Part shown: piece after piece, positions 33,212 through 44,101 of the stretch
Layout of the letters: each line of letters begins with the position of its first letter
Position numbering within the stretch: position 1 is the first letter of the stretch
Origin: Lasiosphaeris hirsuta
Lineage: Eukaryota; Ascomycota; Sordariomycetes; Sordariales; Lasiosphaeriaceae
Reading direction: 5' to 3'
Length of the DNA: 64,000 nt
Assembly: GCA_030549175.1 (NCBI GenBank)
Contig: JAUKUA010000006.1
Location: 4,464,001-4,528,000 of the forward strand
Translations under genes and position numbers: made by a program
Notes under the pieces: model-generated
The model's input: the letters and a program-made list of their open reading frames with translations, nothing else
Told to the model about the DNA's origin: nothing
Databases searched by the model: none

Positions 33212-33951
33212 GGTGGTTTGGCTAGGGTTGGTGGGGGACAGCCTAGCTAGATAGATGGAAAGACTGGAGGACTCGAGGACTGGAGGCAGGGGCGGGTCAT
33301 AGGCTGGGGAAGAAGAGGAGTTTCTGGGGGAATAACATACTGGAATATATAGACATGGTCCCTGGAGCGTCCCCCCTGCGCACCCACGGCTCCGCAGGTT
33401 GGATATCGCGATGCGGTTTAGTCACGTCTCATGCAACATTCAGCTGTGTCTCAGCCAAAGCGGGGGTTAGAATTACACAACACACACGCAACACCCTGTG
33501 CTGTGTTGCGCCACAGTAAGCCAGGAGCCTAGTTCAGCCTGCAGTCTTTGGAGTTCCATGCACAACAGAAGCTGAACTCTCGGCGCTCGCGGGGTATGCG
33601 TCTTGGCGAGAACTACCCCAGATGATGAGTGGTCCGAAATCTGGAACATACGTCACAACACCCATTTCTTACTGTGGCTTTCGTTAGCCTCGGGTTTAGC
33701 TGTCACTCTCCAGCGCAACCAATTGAAAACTTACTCCAATATATGGCGTGGTAAGCTGTGACCGCTAAAACGCAGCATCGACAGAACTATCTATCCTTTC
33801 GCTTGACAGTTCCCGCGGCACTGAGACACCACCAGTCTCAAATCCTTAAAGTTACTATGGTTAATTCTCTCTACTAATAAGGCCGTATAAGCAGCCCGCA
33901 CAGGTAACCCAGAGGCCAGCTTGTTTGATGTGAATCTGGGTCTTGGGGGAA
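33212..33951. other. intergenic beyond the lectin gene
   Basis: Contains the probable lectin TATA element and otherwise no open frame with signatures. Confidence 0.5.
33344..33351 (-). promoter_or_regulatory. TATA-like element of the lectin gene
   Basis: The minus strand reads CTATATATTCC about 135 bp upstream of the ATG at 33211. Confidence 0.35.
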
Positions 33952-35340
33952 CTAGTTGACATTGATGGCCAAAGAGGCTGACATGAAGGAGAGTGGGAGC
34001 TGGGAGGAGAGGTCGGTTAGTTGTTGTTTATTCACGTCTGTACGGGTGATACGATTGGTGGTGTATGTACATACAAATACGACGGTGACAATCGTAAAGA
34101 GCAGCAGTGTCTTGACCAGAGCTAGCAGAAGGATCAGAGTGTTTAGTGGGCACGCAGTTGAAGCGGGACGAGAGGCTGAGGCATACATTTCCTTGCTTGG
34201 CAGTTTCCTCGGCACCCACCCGTTCCCGTCTGCGTCGTTTCCGTGCTGTTGTTGATTCAAGGTCACCACTGAGGATCTTGGCCGTCCATTTATCAACCAT
34301 GTCGTTGGATTGGAGTGTTCGATCGAACAGCGCTTCGAAGTCGAGTGCAGCATCTGGTTCAGTCTTCCCGCCATTCGTACCCATATCCTTCTCCAGAGCA
34401 TTTTCTGCATCATGGCTCTCTGCATCCCCTGAGGCACATGTACCCGTGCAAAGACCTTTGTATTCACTTTGTTGTCTTTGGTGGTAACAAGGGTCCAAAA
34501 TCCTTTCCAGAGATCGGGGCAGATGGTATCCTTAAACATTGATTCTTCATTTTCGACACCCAGCTTCACAATTATCCATTCCTTGAGACCTTGGATTCCG
34601 TCGCTTCCAACAGGGGGACCGAAGAAGCAGATAGCCGCCGTTGTTTCGAGAAGGCTCCTAGTCCAGTCCTTGTTTTGTGAATCGGGTTCTGCAAACATTT
34701 TCGCAGCCAACACGCAACTATAGCCACGGCAGATGAAGATGGTAGTGTGCCCCGGCCCCTCGTCATCCTTCTTCACTCTTTCACCCCCGAGGCGAGCTGC
34801 CGGGCCAAATGTTTGGTACTCCACCCGCACCTTTCCCGCCCTTTCCACCTTTCCGGCCGTCTTGCTGATGCATATCTCGAAGCTAACAACGCGAGCGATT
34901 GGGAGCGCCCGACGAATCATATCCTTCCTCTTGAGTCAAATTTCATTCTTTCCGGCTTTCTTGGTCCTCTCAGCCGATTTTAGTCCTGTTGCTGTGATGT
35001 TGGTACTACCGCTGTCGTCTTTGTCCTTGGTCATGTGCTGTTGGTCCTTGCCATCGCGTCCACCAGACTTGGGGTCCGAGGACCATATTCCGAAAATTCG
35101 GGCAGCCGCGTCATCGGCACCCTCGGCCGCCTTGGAGCTTCCCGCTGGGTCGCCGTTTGGTCCAGAGTCTTCACTCTTCAGACTGTCATTCATGTAGACA
35201 GCAATAAGATCGATAGCGAGTTTGTCAGTGGACGGTTTCTCGGGCTGAAAGATGCGGCGAGTCTCAAGCCAGGCTCTCGTTTCGCCCGTCCTCGGCGAGG
35301 GCACGCAAACTCTGGTCGCTGATGCTGTGTTTTTACTCAT
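33952..35340 (-). pseudogene. degenerate SesB-like protein with membrane anchor, frame broken by TGA
   Basis: Two ORFs (35340-34936 and 34920-33952) share one frame, separated only by TGA at 34936-34938. The joined reading matches the order of SesB-like landmarks in weak form: LAIDLIAVY for the first strand, MIRRALPIARVVSFE for the LLP..RV.SF block, TTIFICRGYSCVL where kin have FVGHSLGGL, and AAICFFGPPVGSD for IVFFGTPHRGSD. The nucleophile motif is destroyed. A hydrophobic segment near the C-terminus (about 34066-34135) is a predicted transmembrane helix, absent from the other three. It may be a pseudogene, or two exons around an undetected intron; I found no intron that removes the TGA and keeps frame. 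Family assignment is by eye. Confidence 0.5.
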
Positions 35341-36232
35341 CTCGAACAGTGGTCTGTCTGCACGATGGTTGAACTGGTCAAGTGGTAAGCCCGGCGTCTA
35401 GAAACGCAACGGGTCAGGGGTTGTGAAAGGGAAAAAGGAAAGTAGTGAAAGATAACTTGGGACAAAAAGGGTGGGATCATTTCGGCCGAAATGACTTGAC
35501 AGAAGTGTGACGGGGCTGCATGTTCACTGCAATGTTGAATGCTGGTAGAAAGTGCTACAGGCGGACGTCCGACTCGCCAATCTATACTCGTGAGGGATTA
35601 TTTTCACTACTGCTTCATTGATTATCTTTTTTACTTCTTTTAGCTTTCCGGGTCATCACCAGCAAAACTCGCCGACCTAGCTGTAAGTTGCGACATGGCG
35701 AGCGCGCCAAGAAAGATGTGATACTATTTGCGGATGCCTTGCTGCGACGCCTCAGTTTGTCCACTACCGCCCCCAACACCTATGTTGCCTAGCATCCTCT
35801 CCATTGAATTGAATATCTGCCTGTTATTTTTGGTATCCTCGTTCCCGCTACCTCTGCCCAAGTACGGTGCTCTTTTCCCCACGGCACTTTCTGTTCATAA
35901 GTACCATAATGATAAGCACAGTCTTCAGCATCGCTAGCGGTCTCCTCGCCGCCGTTTGCTACATGAACTCGTCAATGGCGAGTGGGACACCTGTGGTAAT
36001 TAACTACTCTATAGGTAATGTGATCAAGGAGTACGAGCAAATATGCCTTAATCACAACAACTGGAGTGGAATAAAGCTTTTCATTTTGTACCTTGCCTTA
36101 GACTTCATGCATGGTCACGTCGGCTTCAGATGGAATGACTCGGTACTCGATTGCCTGCCGAGGCTCCCCTGCGGTCAAGGTATATACACCTTAATACGAT
36201 ACTAGCATGTACAGGTACCGAGTGTATGGTAC
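35341..36232. other. intergenic, with a doubtful small ORF
   Basis: A tRNA-like A box (TGGTCAAGTGG, about 35375-35385) followed by degenerate anticodon- and T-arm-like sequence lies here. An ORF from the ATG at 35909 to 36205 encodes 98 residues beginning with a hydrophobic segment resembling a signal peptide, but composition and length give little support. Confidence 0.35.
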
Positions 36233-37132
36233 TTAGCCTATTAGAAAGTGCTTGACCACAGAATTGAACCTCTCCGGATTCTCCCAAAACGAAAAGTGAC
36301 TCCCCTTCTCAGCGGCCGTGAACGTATAGCTCTTGGCGCCCGGAATCTGGGTCGCGATCCACGCCACGCCGGCAGGCGGGAAGACGCTCACTTCTCCGGC
36401 CAGGACCAGAGTCGGGACGGTGATGCGCGGGAGCACATCGCGCCAATCAGCAAGCGCATGGTCGATGAGGAGGGTGCCCGAGTGCGCGTCGCTCATCTTT
36501 CTGTTCTGCGCCAAGACCCATTCGAGGTCGCTGTCCGAGACGGCGGCGGTAAACATGCTCTTGACGAGCGGCGCGAGCTGGGCCGCGATATCGTCGGCCA
36601 ACTCAAAGATGGCGTTCGGGGTGAAGATGGCCGACACCTGGGCAGCCTGCTCGTCGGTCCACTTTAGGTCCCTTACGGTGATGGCCGGCTGGTCGACCAG
36701 GACGAGCTTGGCGACGCGCTTGCGGGTCTCGGGATACTGGTCCCACCAGGCCCACGCGACCGAGCATCCCATCGAGTGGCCGATGATGGACACTTTTTTC
36801 AGGTCGAGCTGCTCCAGGACGTCGTTCAGGTCGGCGGCCAAGCGGCTGATGCGGTAGCCAAACTCAGGCTCTTCAGAATCGCCGTGGCCGCGCATGTCGA
36901 ACGTGGTGACGCAGAAGCCGGCCGAGGAGAAGTAGTCGACCTGCTTGCGCCATTCCGCCGCCGCCTGCCGCCAGCCCGTGATGAATAGCAGCTGCTGCCC
37001 GTTTTTCGGCCCCGTTTGGTTGTACTGCAGACGGATGCCGTCTCCCGTCTCGAGGGATATGCCCTGCAGATTCATGGCGAATGCGCTGATAGCCTGGGAA
37101 GCGAAGGAGGGGAGGAGCAGCGAGAACTTCAT
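36233..37132 (-). CDS. secreted alpha/beta hydrolase
   Basis: Intron-less, 299 residues, ATG at 37132. A hydrophobic N-terminus (1-19) suggests secretion. Classic alpha/beta-hydrolase core: oxyanion region LLFITGWRQ (48-56), FDMRGHGDSEEPEFGYR (78-94), nucleophile elbow SIIGHSMGCSVA with Ser120, the LVLAGEVSVFPP strand where the acid normally follows, and GSHFSFWENPERF near the C-terminus with the catalytic His. Overall it is closest to the epoxide-hydrolase/haloperoxidase-like single-domain group that acts on esters, lactones or epoxides (known). The acid position shows Glu rather than the common Asp, which should be checked. It is unrelated to the SesB-like group. No damage seen. Confidence 0.8.
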   Translation of the reverse strand: MKFSLLLPSFASQAISAFAMNLQGISLETGDGIRLQYNQTGPKNGQQLLFITGWRQAAAEWRKQVDYFSSAGFCVTTFDMRGHGDSEEPEFGYRISRLAADLNDVLEQLDLKKVSIIGHSMGCSVAWAWWDQYPETRKRVAKLVLVDQPAITVRDLKWTDEQAAQVSAIFTPNAIFELADDIAAQLAPLVKSMFTAAVSDSDLEWVLAQNRKMSDAHSGTLLIDHALADWRDVLPRITVPTLVLAGEVSVFPPAGVAWIATQIPGAKSYTFTAAEKGSHFSFWENPERFNSVVKHFLIG

Positions 37133-39001
37133 CGTGCTCTAGGAGGGTTTCGAGCAAGATGCCAACGAGAGTTATTAAACTTGGAATCGGAACTGAACGG
37201 GGAAACACCGACAGTAAATAGAAGGCGGGCGGCTTACGCATTGCTGCCGTCAGTAATCCCCCGCTTACTATTGACATGGAAATGGACTAGTGTACTGCAA
37301 GAATGCGCAATTCGCTTGAGAGATTACCCAAAAGCTGCCGTCTGATTGGCCAGATTCCGTTTTGCCGTCTTGTACCCTGCATCAGCGCATGACTTAAGCC
37401 AAGTTAAACCACATCCAATGTCAGATTTGACTTGGTTTGGCTTCAAATATCTAGACTTGGCTTACCAAGTGGGGGATTTGACTTGACTTAAAGGAGTCCA
37501 AATCTAGTGCTAAGGCCAGGAATAATACAATTTCCACCACCCAGAATCCATCAGCTTCACTTGCTCCGATTCCGAGACACTGCAGCTTGGAGATTGTTGG
37601 ATCCAATAAAGAGTGTGTTTGTGACCCTTCGCCATCCTCGAGAGCCTTGAAAAACGCTCCTTATTGGCCAGCCACCATTCAGGGGGTCATCACGATTGTA
37701 GAGCTTACGGAAGTCGGTAAGGATACTAACAACTTGCTTTGCCGGGATGGTCTCTTCAATCCACAGTTTCTGGAATAATAGATAGAGTAACTAGGCTGCC
37801 TAATAGACTGGCGAGGCGTTTAACATCACGAGATATACTCTTATAGCTTAGTGATAGCGAACTCAAGGCTCTGTTAGAGATTGCTACAACCCTCGGATTC
37901 CGGGTCGGTATTCAGGGGCTTATCCAGTTTAGGGGTTTCCAAGCTGATCTCTCCCGGGTGGCGGCATCTCGGCCCGGCTTTGAGGCCGTGGAAGGTCCAC
38001 TTCGAAGCCCTACATGTGGCGCGGTAGTTGGCCGGCTATGGACCGTTGTGTACGCCTGGAAGTAGTGGCCAGCCTTGTAGGCTCAGGGGCATCTTGTTGT
38101 TGGAGTGGCGACTGCAAATACGGAAGGTCCAGGCCTTAGAAGGCCGCGTTTTCGAGATAATCGCTATAACTGACTCTTTGAAGCTGTAACTGTTGCAACG
38201 GTATATGTGCAGTAGGCGCTACGTCAGCGATATTAGGGTTATTACCCTTAAAGACCTTCGTCACAGTCTTCAAAGGCTGTAGGATAGAGAGGATATCCGT
38301 TAATATAACCTAATCCTATAGGTTCAATATATCTTCCTATTCCGGCCGCTTATCCACAGGCTTCCGAGCTAAGGTTTCAAAATACTAATCCAATGGTTCG
38401 CGTAATAGAACCGCCTTCTCGATCATAAAAAACACGGAATTATATTGAGTATTTATTGTCTCCCTGTAATTGTAAGGAACTGTGGTCTTTACTGAAAAGA
38501 ATTGTACAGTGTTCTTCCACTTCCTGTGGCGTGAGTTGCCCAGTGGTAAGTCGCGTGAATTTCTCATGCCGTTGCGAGCTAGCGATTAATACCTCAATTA
38601 CTGGTGGATATATTTGTGTTTTAGGGCCGTGGCACCAACACCGTGCGCTTTTACACCTGCGGGGGACATAAGTTAAGGCACGAGCTAGATAAGGTAGGCA
38701 GTATGGTACGGAGTGCTAGAACCTAGATTAGTTCGTTCATGGAATGCCTGGACAGATTCAACCATCTGGCGAGCACGGTTACAGTGACGGGTTATGGGCC
38801 CTTGGCAGTTAGTGGCTCTTGGACAAGCAATATTGTTCCTTCTTGCGGCTGCATGATACGAAATACGATTAATACGATTGAATCCTCAGCCAATACATCA
38901 AGTCTGCCGCCCTGTAGCGGAAGGTGTACCCACTACCAAGAACGGAAAGACAGCATCTGGAAAAATCAGCACTCGCTTCGCCGGCTTTTATGATTAAGCA
39001 T
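37133..39001. other. gene-free relic stretch
   Basis: About 1.9 kb with stops in all frames. From about 37780 to 38400 composition alternates between GC- and AT-rich, resembling a decayed mobile element. A tRNA-like string (TTGCCCAGTGGTAAG at about 38536) with a partial anticodon stem follows, but its T arm is degenerate. Confidence 0.45.
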
Positions 39002-39084
39002 TTAGTCATATCCCGTCATCATATCCAGATATTCGACTTTACAAGATTGAAATCGCCAGACCTTAGGCTCGAGCTCAGCACCTA

Positions 39085-40866
39085 CTAGATACCATGGAGG
39101 AAAAAGGGGTGATCTCCTCTGAGCGCCCGTCCCGTGCAGACGTACCCAACAGGAGTCTGCAGCACGTCCTGGCCCCCACGGCGGGTGCTGAGCCAATCCA
39201 AGAGAAAAGTTGCAGCGTTGTGGGCAAACGGCCCGTGGCCTGCCTGACTGCATGAGCTCTCCCCTGCCTCTGGCGGGCGAAGGAAGTTTGCCAAGGCACC
39301 GCACTCGTCGAAGCTGGCATAGAGCCGGCCAGCGAGCACACCAAGCTCCGTTCGGAACCAGTCGGGGAAGTAGTGGCCGGCGGGGAGGGCCGGTACGCTG
39401 TAGTAGTCGAGGTTGTCGAAGACGGACATGGTTTTGGCTACTGGAGCAGCGTAGGCCATCAGGTGGGCGGGGGGAGCGTTGTCCCGGGAGGCATCCGCGT
39501 GCGTGCGGACAATAGGAATGGCGAGCTCGGCCTCCTCCGGGATGATGATCAAGGCGGTCTGAGTGAGTGCGCTCCAGATGATCCATTCCACCGGACGCTG
39601 CATACGATGTGAGTTTCTTGTCCGGTTTGGAAGTAGCACAACTAATATGAACACAGTCCAACCCTGGTTTTTACGTTGCGAATATGTGACCTCCCAAAGG
39701 CGCCAAGGTAGATAGATGTTAAAGCCCGCCTCGAAAGGCTTTCAAGCAGCAAAACCAGTATGGTTCGGATTGAAAAGGGTGTAATTGGTAATTTACAAGG
39801 CCTTTTCCACCGACCACCGAGCACACACACGTAGCCTGCTGGATGACGGAACTGAGCCGATCATACTCGCGGCACTTTTGTTCCCACTCCGCCCCCTTGG
39901 CGCGCCTCGCGCGGTCCGACGCCTCCTGAATGCGCGACTCGAGCTTCTGCACGGCCCCTGAGCCGGCCACGAAGCGGACGGGCAGGCAGCCCTCGCCGCC
40001 TATAGGGCCCAGGATGGCGCCCAGGATGGCGGTGCCAGCGGCACGTCCCGCCTTGGGCGAAGCGCTCGACCGGGAGAGCCGTTGGCGTTTTGCCAGGTAG
40101 CTCTGTATCTTTTTCAACCGGCGCATGCTCGAGAGCGTGGGCAGCTGCAGGACATCCAGGAGCTCGGGGCCATAGGTGGGCAGGTACTCGCCGAGGAGGG
40201 GACATGTCGCCACAGCGCAGGCGTCCATGCGCACCCAGAGGTCAAACACGGTGAGGGCAAGCGCGCTGTTCTGCTCGGGGTCCTTCCATGCTGGCTTGCT
40301 CGAGGAACTCGGCCAGGTGCTCTTGGAAAGCAGAGTCGGAAAAGTCGGCCATCGACAGCTGGGCACACCGCCCTGGGAAGTCCCGTCGCATTGCATTATC
40401 GGCATCGAGGACGCTTTTGGCCGGAGCAGAAGCCTCGAAACGCCTCGAACAGAACCACTTCTCCCGATCTGCAACGCAAAGTCAGCATCGCACTTGTCAC
40501 CCGCTTGCTGCTTTTCGCGGTGCCCCGGTACTTCACTTACTCCCCAGTCCGGTAGACGAGAAGAGCGGCATTCTGCTCGACCACGTGAAAGATGAGAAGG
40601 CGATGGGGGTCGAGGTCCCGAAAGTGCTGCAGTGTCGATATCTTGTTGATGAAGCTGCTGTTGATCTCCTGGGAAGCTGCTAGCGAGGTCTGAAGCGTCT
40701 TGAACGCCTCCGACAGCGGCTGCGAGGTGAGTGGGACAAGGCGTTTGCAAGCGTTGATCAGGCGCGTCAATACATCCTGTGACAACGCCTGTACCGTGCT
40801 ATCCTCGTGTCCTGGCAACTTTGGAGGAAGGACCAAGTGGTTGAAGATGCTGTGAACCGAATCCAT
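39085..40866 (-). pseudogene. remnant of a large fungal DUF6606/DUF3638-type protein
   Basis: From the ATG at 40866 the first exon (to 40541) reads IFNHLVLPPKLPG and LLIFHVVEQNAALLVYR, hallmarks of the N-terminal DUF6606 domain of a roughly 3000-residue fungal ubiquitinyl-hydrolase-like family. A good intron (40469-40540) follows, then VVLFEAF. The frame then slips near 40440: one frame carries SAPAKSVLDADNAM and FSDSAFQEHLAEFLEQAS, another ALTVFDLWVRMDACAVATCPLL and RRLKKIQSYLAKR, then LPVRFVAGSGAVQKLESRIQEA. A third frame (39654-39085) ends with LLDWLSTRRGGQDVLQTPVG. Two or more frame shifts and loss of the rest of the gene mark it as dead. Family assignment rests on remembered motifs. Confidence 0.6.
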
Positions 40867-41728
40867 TTCGATGGTAGCTTTCTTTCTAGTGTCTAGTGCA
40901 CAAGACAAAAGTTGAAAAGTTGGATCAGGGCTGCTTTTATGCGGGGCATAGAGAATTCATCGCAAAAAAGGCAAACATTGCCATATTCACAGACTAGCTG
41001 CAATGAGGCCTTCCGCCTGCGTTGGCCCGAGTCTCAGGACCACCAGCCTGCGCAGTGTACTGCCCATTCGTTTGCTTGCGACCGCTGCGATTTTGGCATC
41101 GGTTTATTAGGTAGCCCCGCAGCTGCGCGTCACTGAGAAGAAGTACGGAATCGTACACCCAGAAGTCACACATTTTACAAACAATCAATCAGGGGTTCGA
41201 TTGGACACATGGGAAGCCCGCCGAGAGCCAATGTGATGGCAGCGACTTGGGTTGCGCCAACAGCAGACGTTTCCCCCTCCATACATAGACAGGTGGCTCG
41301 GGTAGGTCTCAGCAACAGGCGGTAGCGTTTGTAATAAGGTTCTTACCAGCAACGTATTAGCTTGTGGCAGGTAGACCTTGTTTTTTTTATGTTGCGGGGA
41401 AATTGCTCGCAGCTCCAAAAATTGATTAGACTTTCATGTATCAGTTGCTTGGCAGATCCTGTAGGAGCCTGGCGTTGGAAGCCTAAGCCAAGGGCCTCTA
41501 ACGCCTCCAGGCGAGGGCCTACCGGAACCAATCTGGATAATTGCAGTCAGCACAACCCTACCTTCAATCACGAGGTTAAACAATATCAACCACAACCGCG
41601 AGAACTATAAGAATGTTGAATCTCCCTTGGCCCCATCATTTCATCTTTTACTACGACTAGCACCAGTATTCAAGCCGCGAAATACAAGACGTCTACTTAC
41701 CTGGGGTTAGGTACTCATCTTTCCCGCA
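40867..41728. other. intergenic, no gene recognised
   Basis: Short frames only. The last 150 bp serve as upstream region of the small secreted protein; no clear TATA box is seen. Confidence 0.45.
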
Positions 41729-42145
41729 ATGAGAATCGCTACCATCTTCCTTTCCGCCCTGGCAGCGGCGGCCCCCCAGTTCGAAAAGCGATGCCGTCTC
41801 GGGTACGGAATCCAGCCCTGCTGGGTGCGCTGGGACCACTCGGAATGCGAGGCCTACATCCCCACTGGGGTCACGTATGTCTTTGACGACGCAAACAAGC
41901 AGGTTATCGTGCACGGGCTTTGCGAGAGTTGCTCGAGGGCGTTGGCTTTGGAGAATGTGCAGAAACGGACCGACAGCTGGGCCATAAGCTTTGGGCATGT
42001 TGAAGATGTCGGAAATGGTACATTTGTCATTTCCAGCGCGATCGAGCAGATGACGGGGTTTCTCAAAGGCTTGAAGCCGCACCCGGAGGTCTGGGGGACA
42101 TCGTGTGTCTATGTGGAGGGAGACCCGCAGCCGGAGTATGACTAG
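41729..42145 (+). CDS. small secreted cysteine-containing protein
   Basis: Intron-less, 138 residues. Residues 1-15 (MRIATIFLSALAAAA) form a signal peptide, followed by a possible Kex2-type site (FEKR, 18-21), giving a mature chain of about 117 residues. Six cysteines (22, 31, 40, 65, 68, 126) fit three disulfides; C65-E-S-C68 is a CxxC pair. No known domain is recognised. Size, secretion and cysteine count are those of effector-like or extracellular small proteins (known as a general class), but no function can be assigned. A dispersed repeat begins about 200 bp downstream. Confidence 0.65.
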   Translation: MRIATIFLSALAAAAPQFEKRCRLGYGIQPCWVRWDHSECEAYIPTGVTYVFDDANKQVIVHGLCESCSRALALENVQKRTDSWAISFGHVEDVGNGTFVISSAIEQMTGFLKGLKPHPEVWGTSCVYVEGDPQPEYD

Positions 42146-43486
42146 AGAATTGTTTTATCAAGACAAGACTCGGGTTTTGTTGTGCCGTCAGTTGAAGTTC
42201 CTCCCGCTTGAAGGTGCGGTTTGTTAGCATGGGACTCTTGAGCTGCAGTATTCAAGAAAAATGGCCTCTCAAAACACCAAGGATGCCTTTTGGGATGCCC
42301 AAAAAAAAAAAGCCCCTCTTCATGAAAGTCTTGTCCAGGTTCCAATACCCTGTTGGGGGGCAACACGATGAAGGTGATGGATTCGATAGTGGGTGGTTCT
42401 GGCCCAGAGGAAATCTCTGGCCCTCTTTTTGGTGGGTAGGCCATACCAGAACCACGCTAAGCTATCTACCTATCGGGAGGCGGCTACCACCTTCTGGAAG
42501 GCCATTCACTCCTCCAACATATCCCCTTTCGCAGGAGTCGGGAGTTCCCGGCACTGGGCCATGGGAGATAAAGCTCTAGGTGCCGAATTGGATCGGCCGC
42601 CGGGGCCCTAGCAGCAGATCCCCCGCCGCATCATGATGCACATGGAACGGAAACAAATGCCCACAAGAAAGTTGAGATGAGAGGGGAAACACAATCACCA
42701 ATTGGATCACCAATTGGATCACCAATACATGCCTTCTTCGGCTTGCAGATTTGGCATCTGATCCCGTTCCCCGTGCCCCCCTTTGCGCGCAACATGGTGA
42801 GACAGGGGAAAGAAGGTTACCTGCAGTGGTCGCGACAACTGACAAAACGGGCTGTCTGCTGCGTCGGCCAATGGAGGGCTGCCCCGCAATAGTGACCGGG
42901 GGGAGCGTCGACCCCCGTCTGGTTTCTGGATTATCTGAAACGGTACTAGGGGCTAGCTACCTTCTTGGCAGGAAAGGACTTGCAGCGAAAGCTGACATGG
43001 CGGCTGCCGTGCGCACTGCAAGGTCTCGAGCCACGCTACTTGGTCTGGAGGTTTGCCCCTTTTGACCATGAAAACTGGAGGACAAAAAGACTTGAATGGG
43101 TGGAAAGGCGCAATCAGAAACGGGCTGGGAGCAGACATTCATGTTATCACTGGCCCTCCCAGATTTTGCCTTTGTAACCGCCACCGCTCGAACATGAGCT
43201 TGGGACTGGAAAGCGGCCCAGGGGCTCGGTACAGTGCAGCAACATGTAGTCGTCGTCCAAGGTAAGGTGTTTTGGCCCCGCATTGGCCATATATACGTGA
43301 GGTTTTCCCCTTGGAATCAACGACATGCCGAGTCCCCCCTATTGTGTTTTTTTTTTCCTTCGCAAGGACCAAGTCGTCTAGTTTTCAGCTCCATCTCATA
43401 ACGGCTGGCTCCGTTGTTCGCTTCTCGGTCGTTCATTCAGTCTCTCGTTTCCATCTCTTGGCCAACAGCTTCAGCAATCAATCAGA
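42146..43486. other. intergenic with a dispersed repeat
   Basis: Besides the repeat at 42355-42525 it contains three copies of ATCACCAATTGG in tandem near 42695-42727 and a CATATATAC string near 43290. A CT/pyrimidine-rich leader precedes the secreted Pro/Gly-rich gene. No ORF with signatures. Confidence 0.5.
42355..42525 (+). repeat. dispersed palindromic repeat, copy 1
   Basis: About 170 bp also found at 55957-56112 in the same orientation. Shared strings include GGTTCTGGCCCAG, AATCTCTGGCCCTCTTT, GGTGGGTAGGCCA, AGAACCACGCTA and AGGAGGCGGCTAC-type blocks. TGGTTCTGG (42394-42402) and CCAGAACCA (42446-42454) form inverted arms, with a second dyad CCAGAG/CTCTGG inside. No coding capacity; probably a short non-autonomous element. 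Confidence 0.75.
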
Positions 43487-44101
43487 ATGCAACTCTCAAA
43501 GTTCCTCCTCTTCGGTGCCCTGTTTACCACCGCAACCACGGCGCTCCCGCAAAGAGGCGGGAACCGCGGAGGAGACGGGCAGGGCGGCCGCCCTCGCATC
43601 CGGCCTCCGCCGAATAGCGACCTAAACAACCCTCCTCCTCCCCCGCCTCCCGCTCCGCCCGCTGCGCCACCACCCGCCGACGGCGCACCGGCAGCAGGGG
43701 GAGGTGGAAACGGGGGCGGCGGTGGCGGCGGCGGCGGCAACGCGGGGCAGATCAACACAGCCGTGATCCCCGACGATTTCGGGATCCAGACCGGTAGCGG
43801 AGTCGGCACCAACGGGACCCCCATCCCTGCCGACTGCCCGCCCGCGCCGACGGATCCCAAGTTCCTCGGTGGACTCTCTCAGCTCTTGACGGACGGTTTC
43901 TTCCCCGATCCCAGCGTTCCGGCACCCATCAACCTCGCGCGCTTCAACGATGCCGGCGATCAGTCGGTGCAGACGAACCGGGACAGGGCCACGGCCATGG
44001 TGCAGGTTTTGCAGAGCTTGTCGGGGACCAAGGGGGTGGGATGTCCTGGCGCTTCGGTGCCCGTGCTGATCGCGCAGCAGAGGACAGGGGTTGTGGTGTA
44101 G
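43487..44101 (+). CDS. secreted Pro/Gly-rich protein
   Basis: Intron-less, 204 residues. Signal peptide at about 1-19 (MQLSKFLLFGALFTTATTA). Residues 20-90 are low-complexity: Arg/Gly-rich, then a Pro run and a poly-Gly run. The C-terminal half (about 90-204) is more complex, with two cysteines (near 117 and 187), and contains FGIQTGSGVGTNGTPIPADC and LARFNDAGDQSVQTNRDR. This looks like a small family of fungal secreted proteins without assigned function. No GPI signal is obvious. Alternative functions cannot be judged. Confidence 0.65.
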   Translation: MQLSKFLLFGALFTTATTALPQRGGNRGGDGQGGRPRIRPPPNSDLNNPPPPPPPAPPAAPPPADGAPAAGGGGNGGGGGGGGGNAGQINTAVIPDDFGIQTGSGVGTNGTPIPADCPPAPTDPKFLGGLSQLLTDGFFPDPSVPAPINLARFNDAGDQSVQTNRDRATAMVQVLQSLSGTKGVGCPGASVPVLIAQQRTGVVV

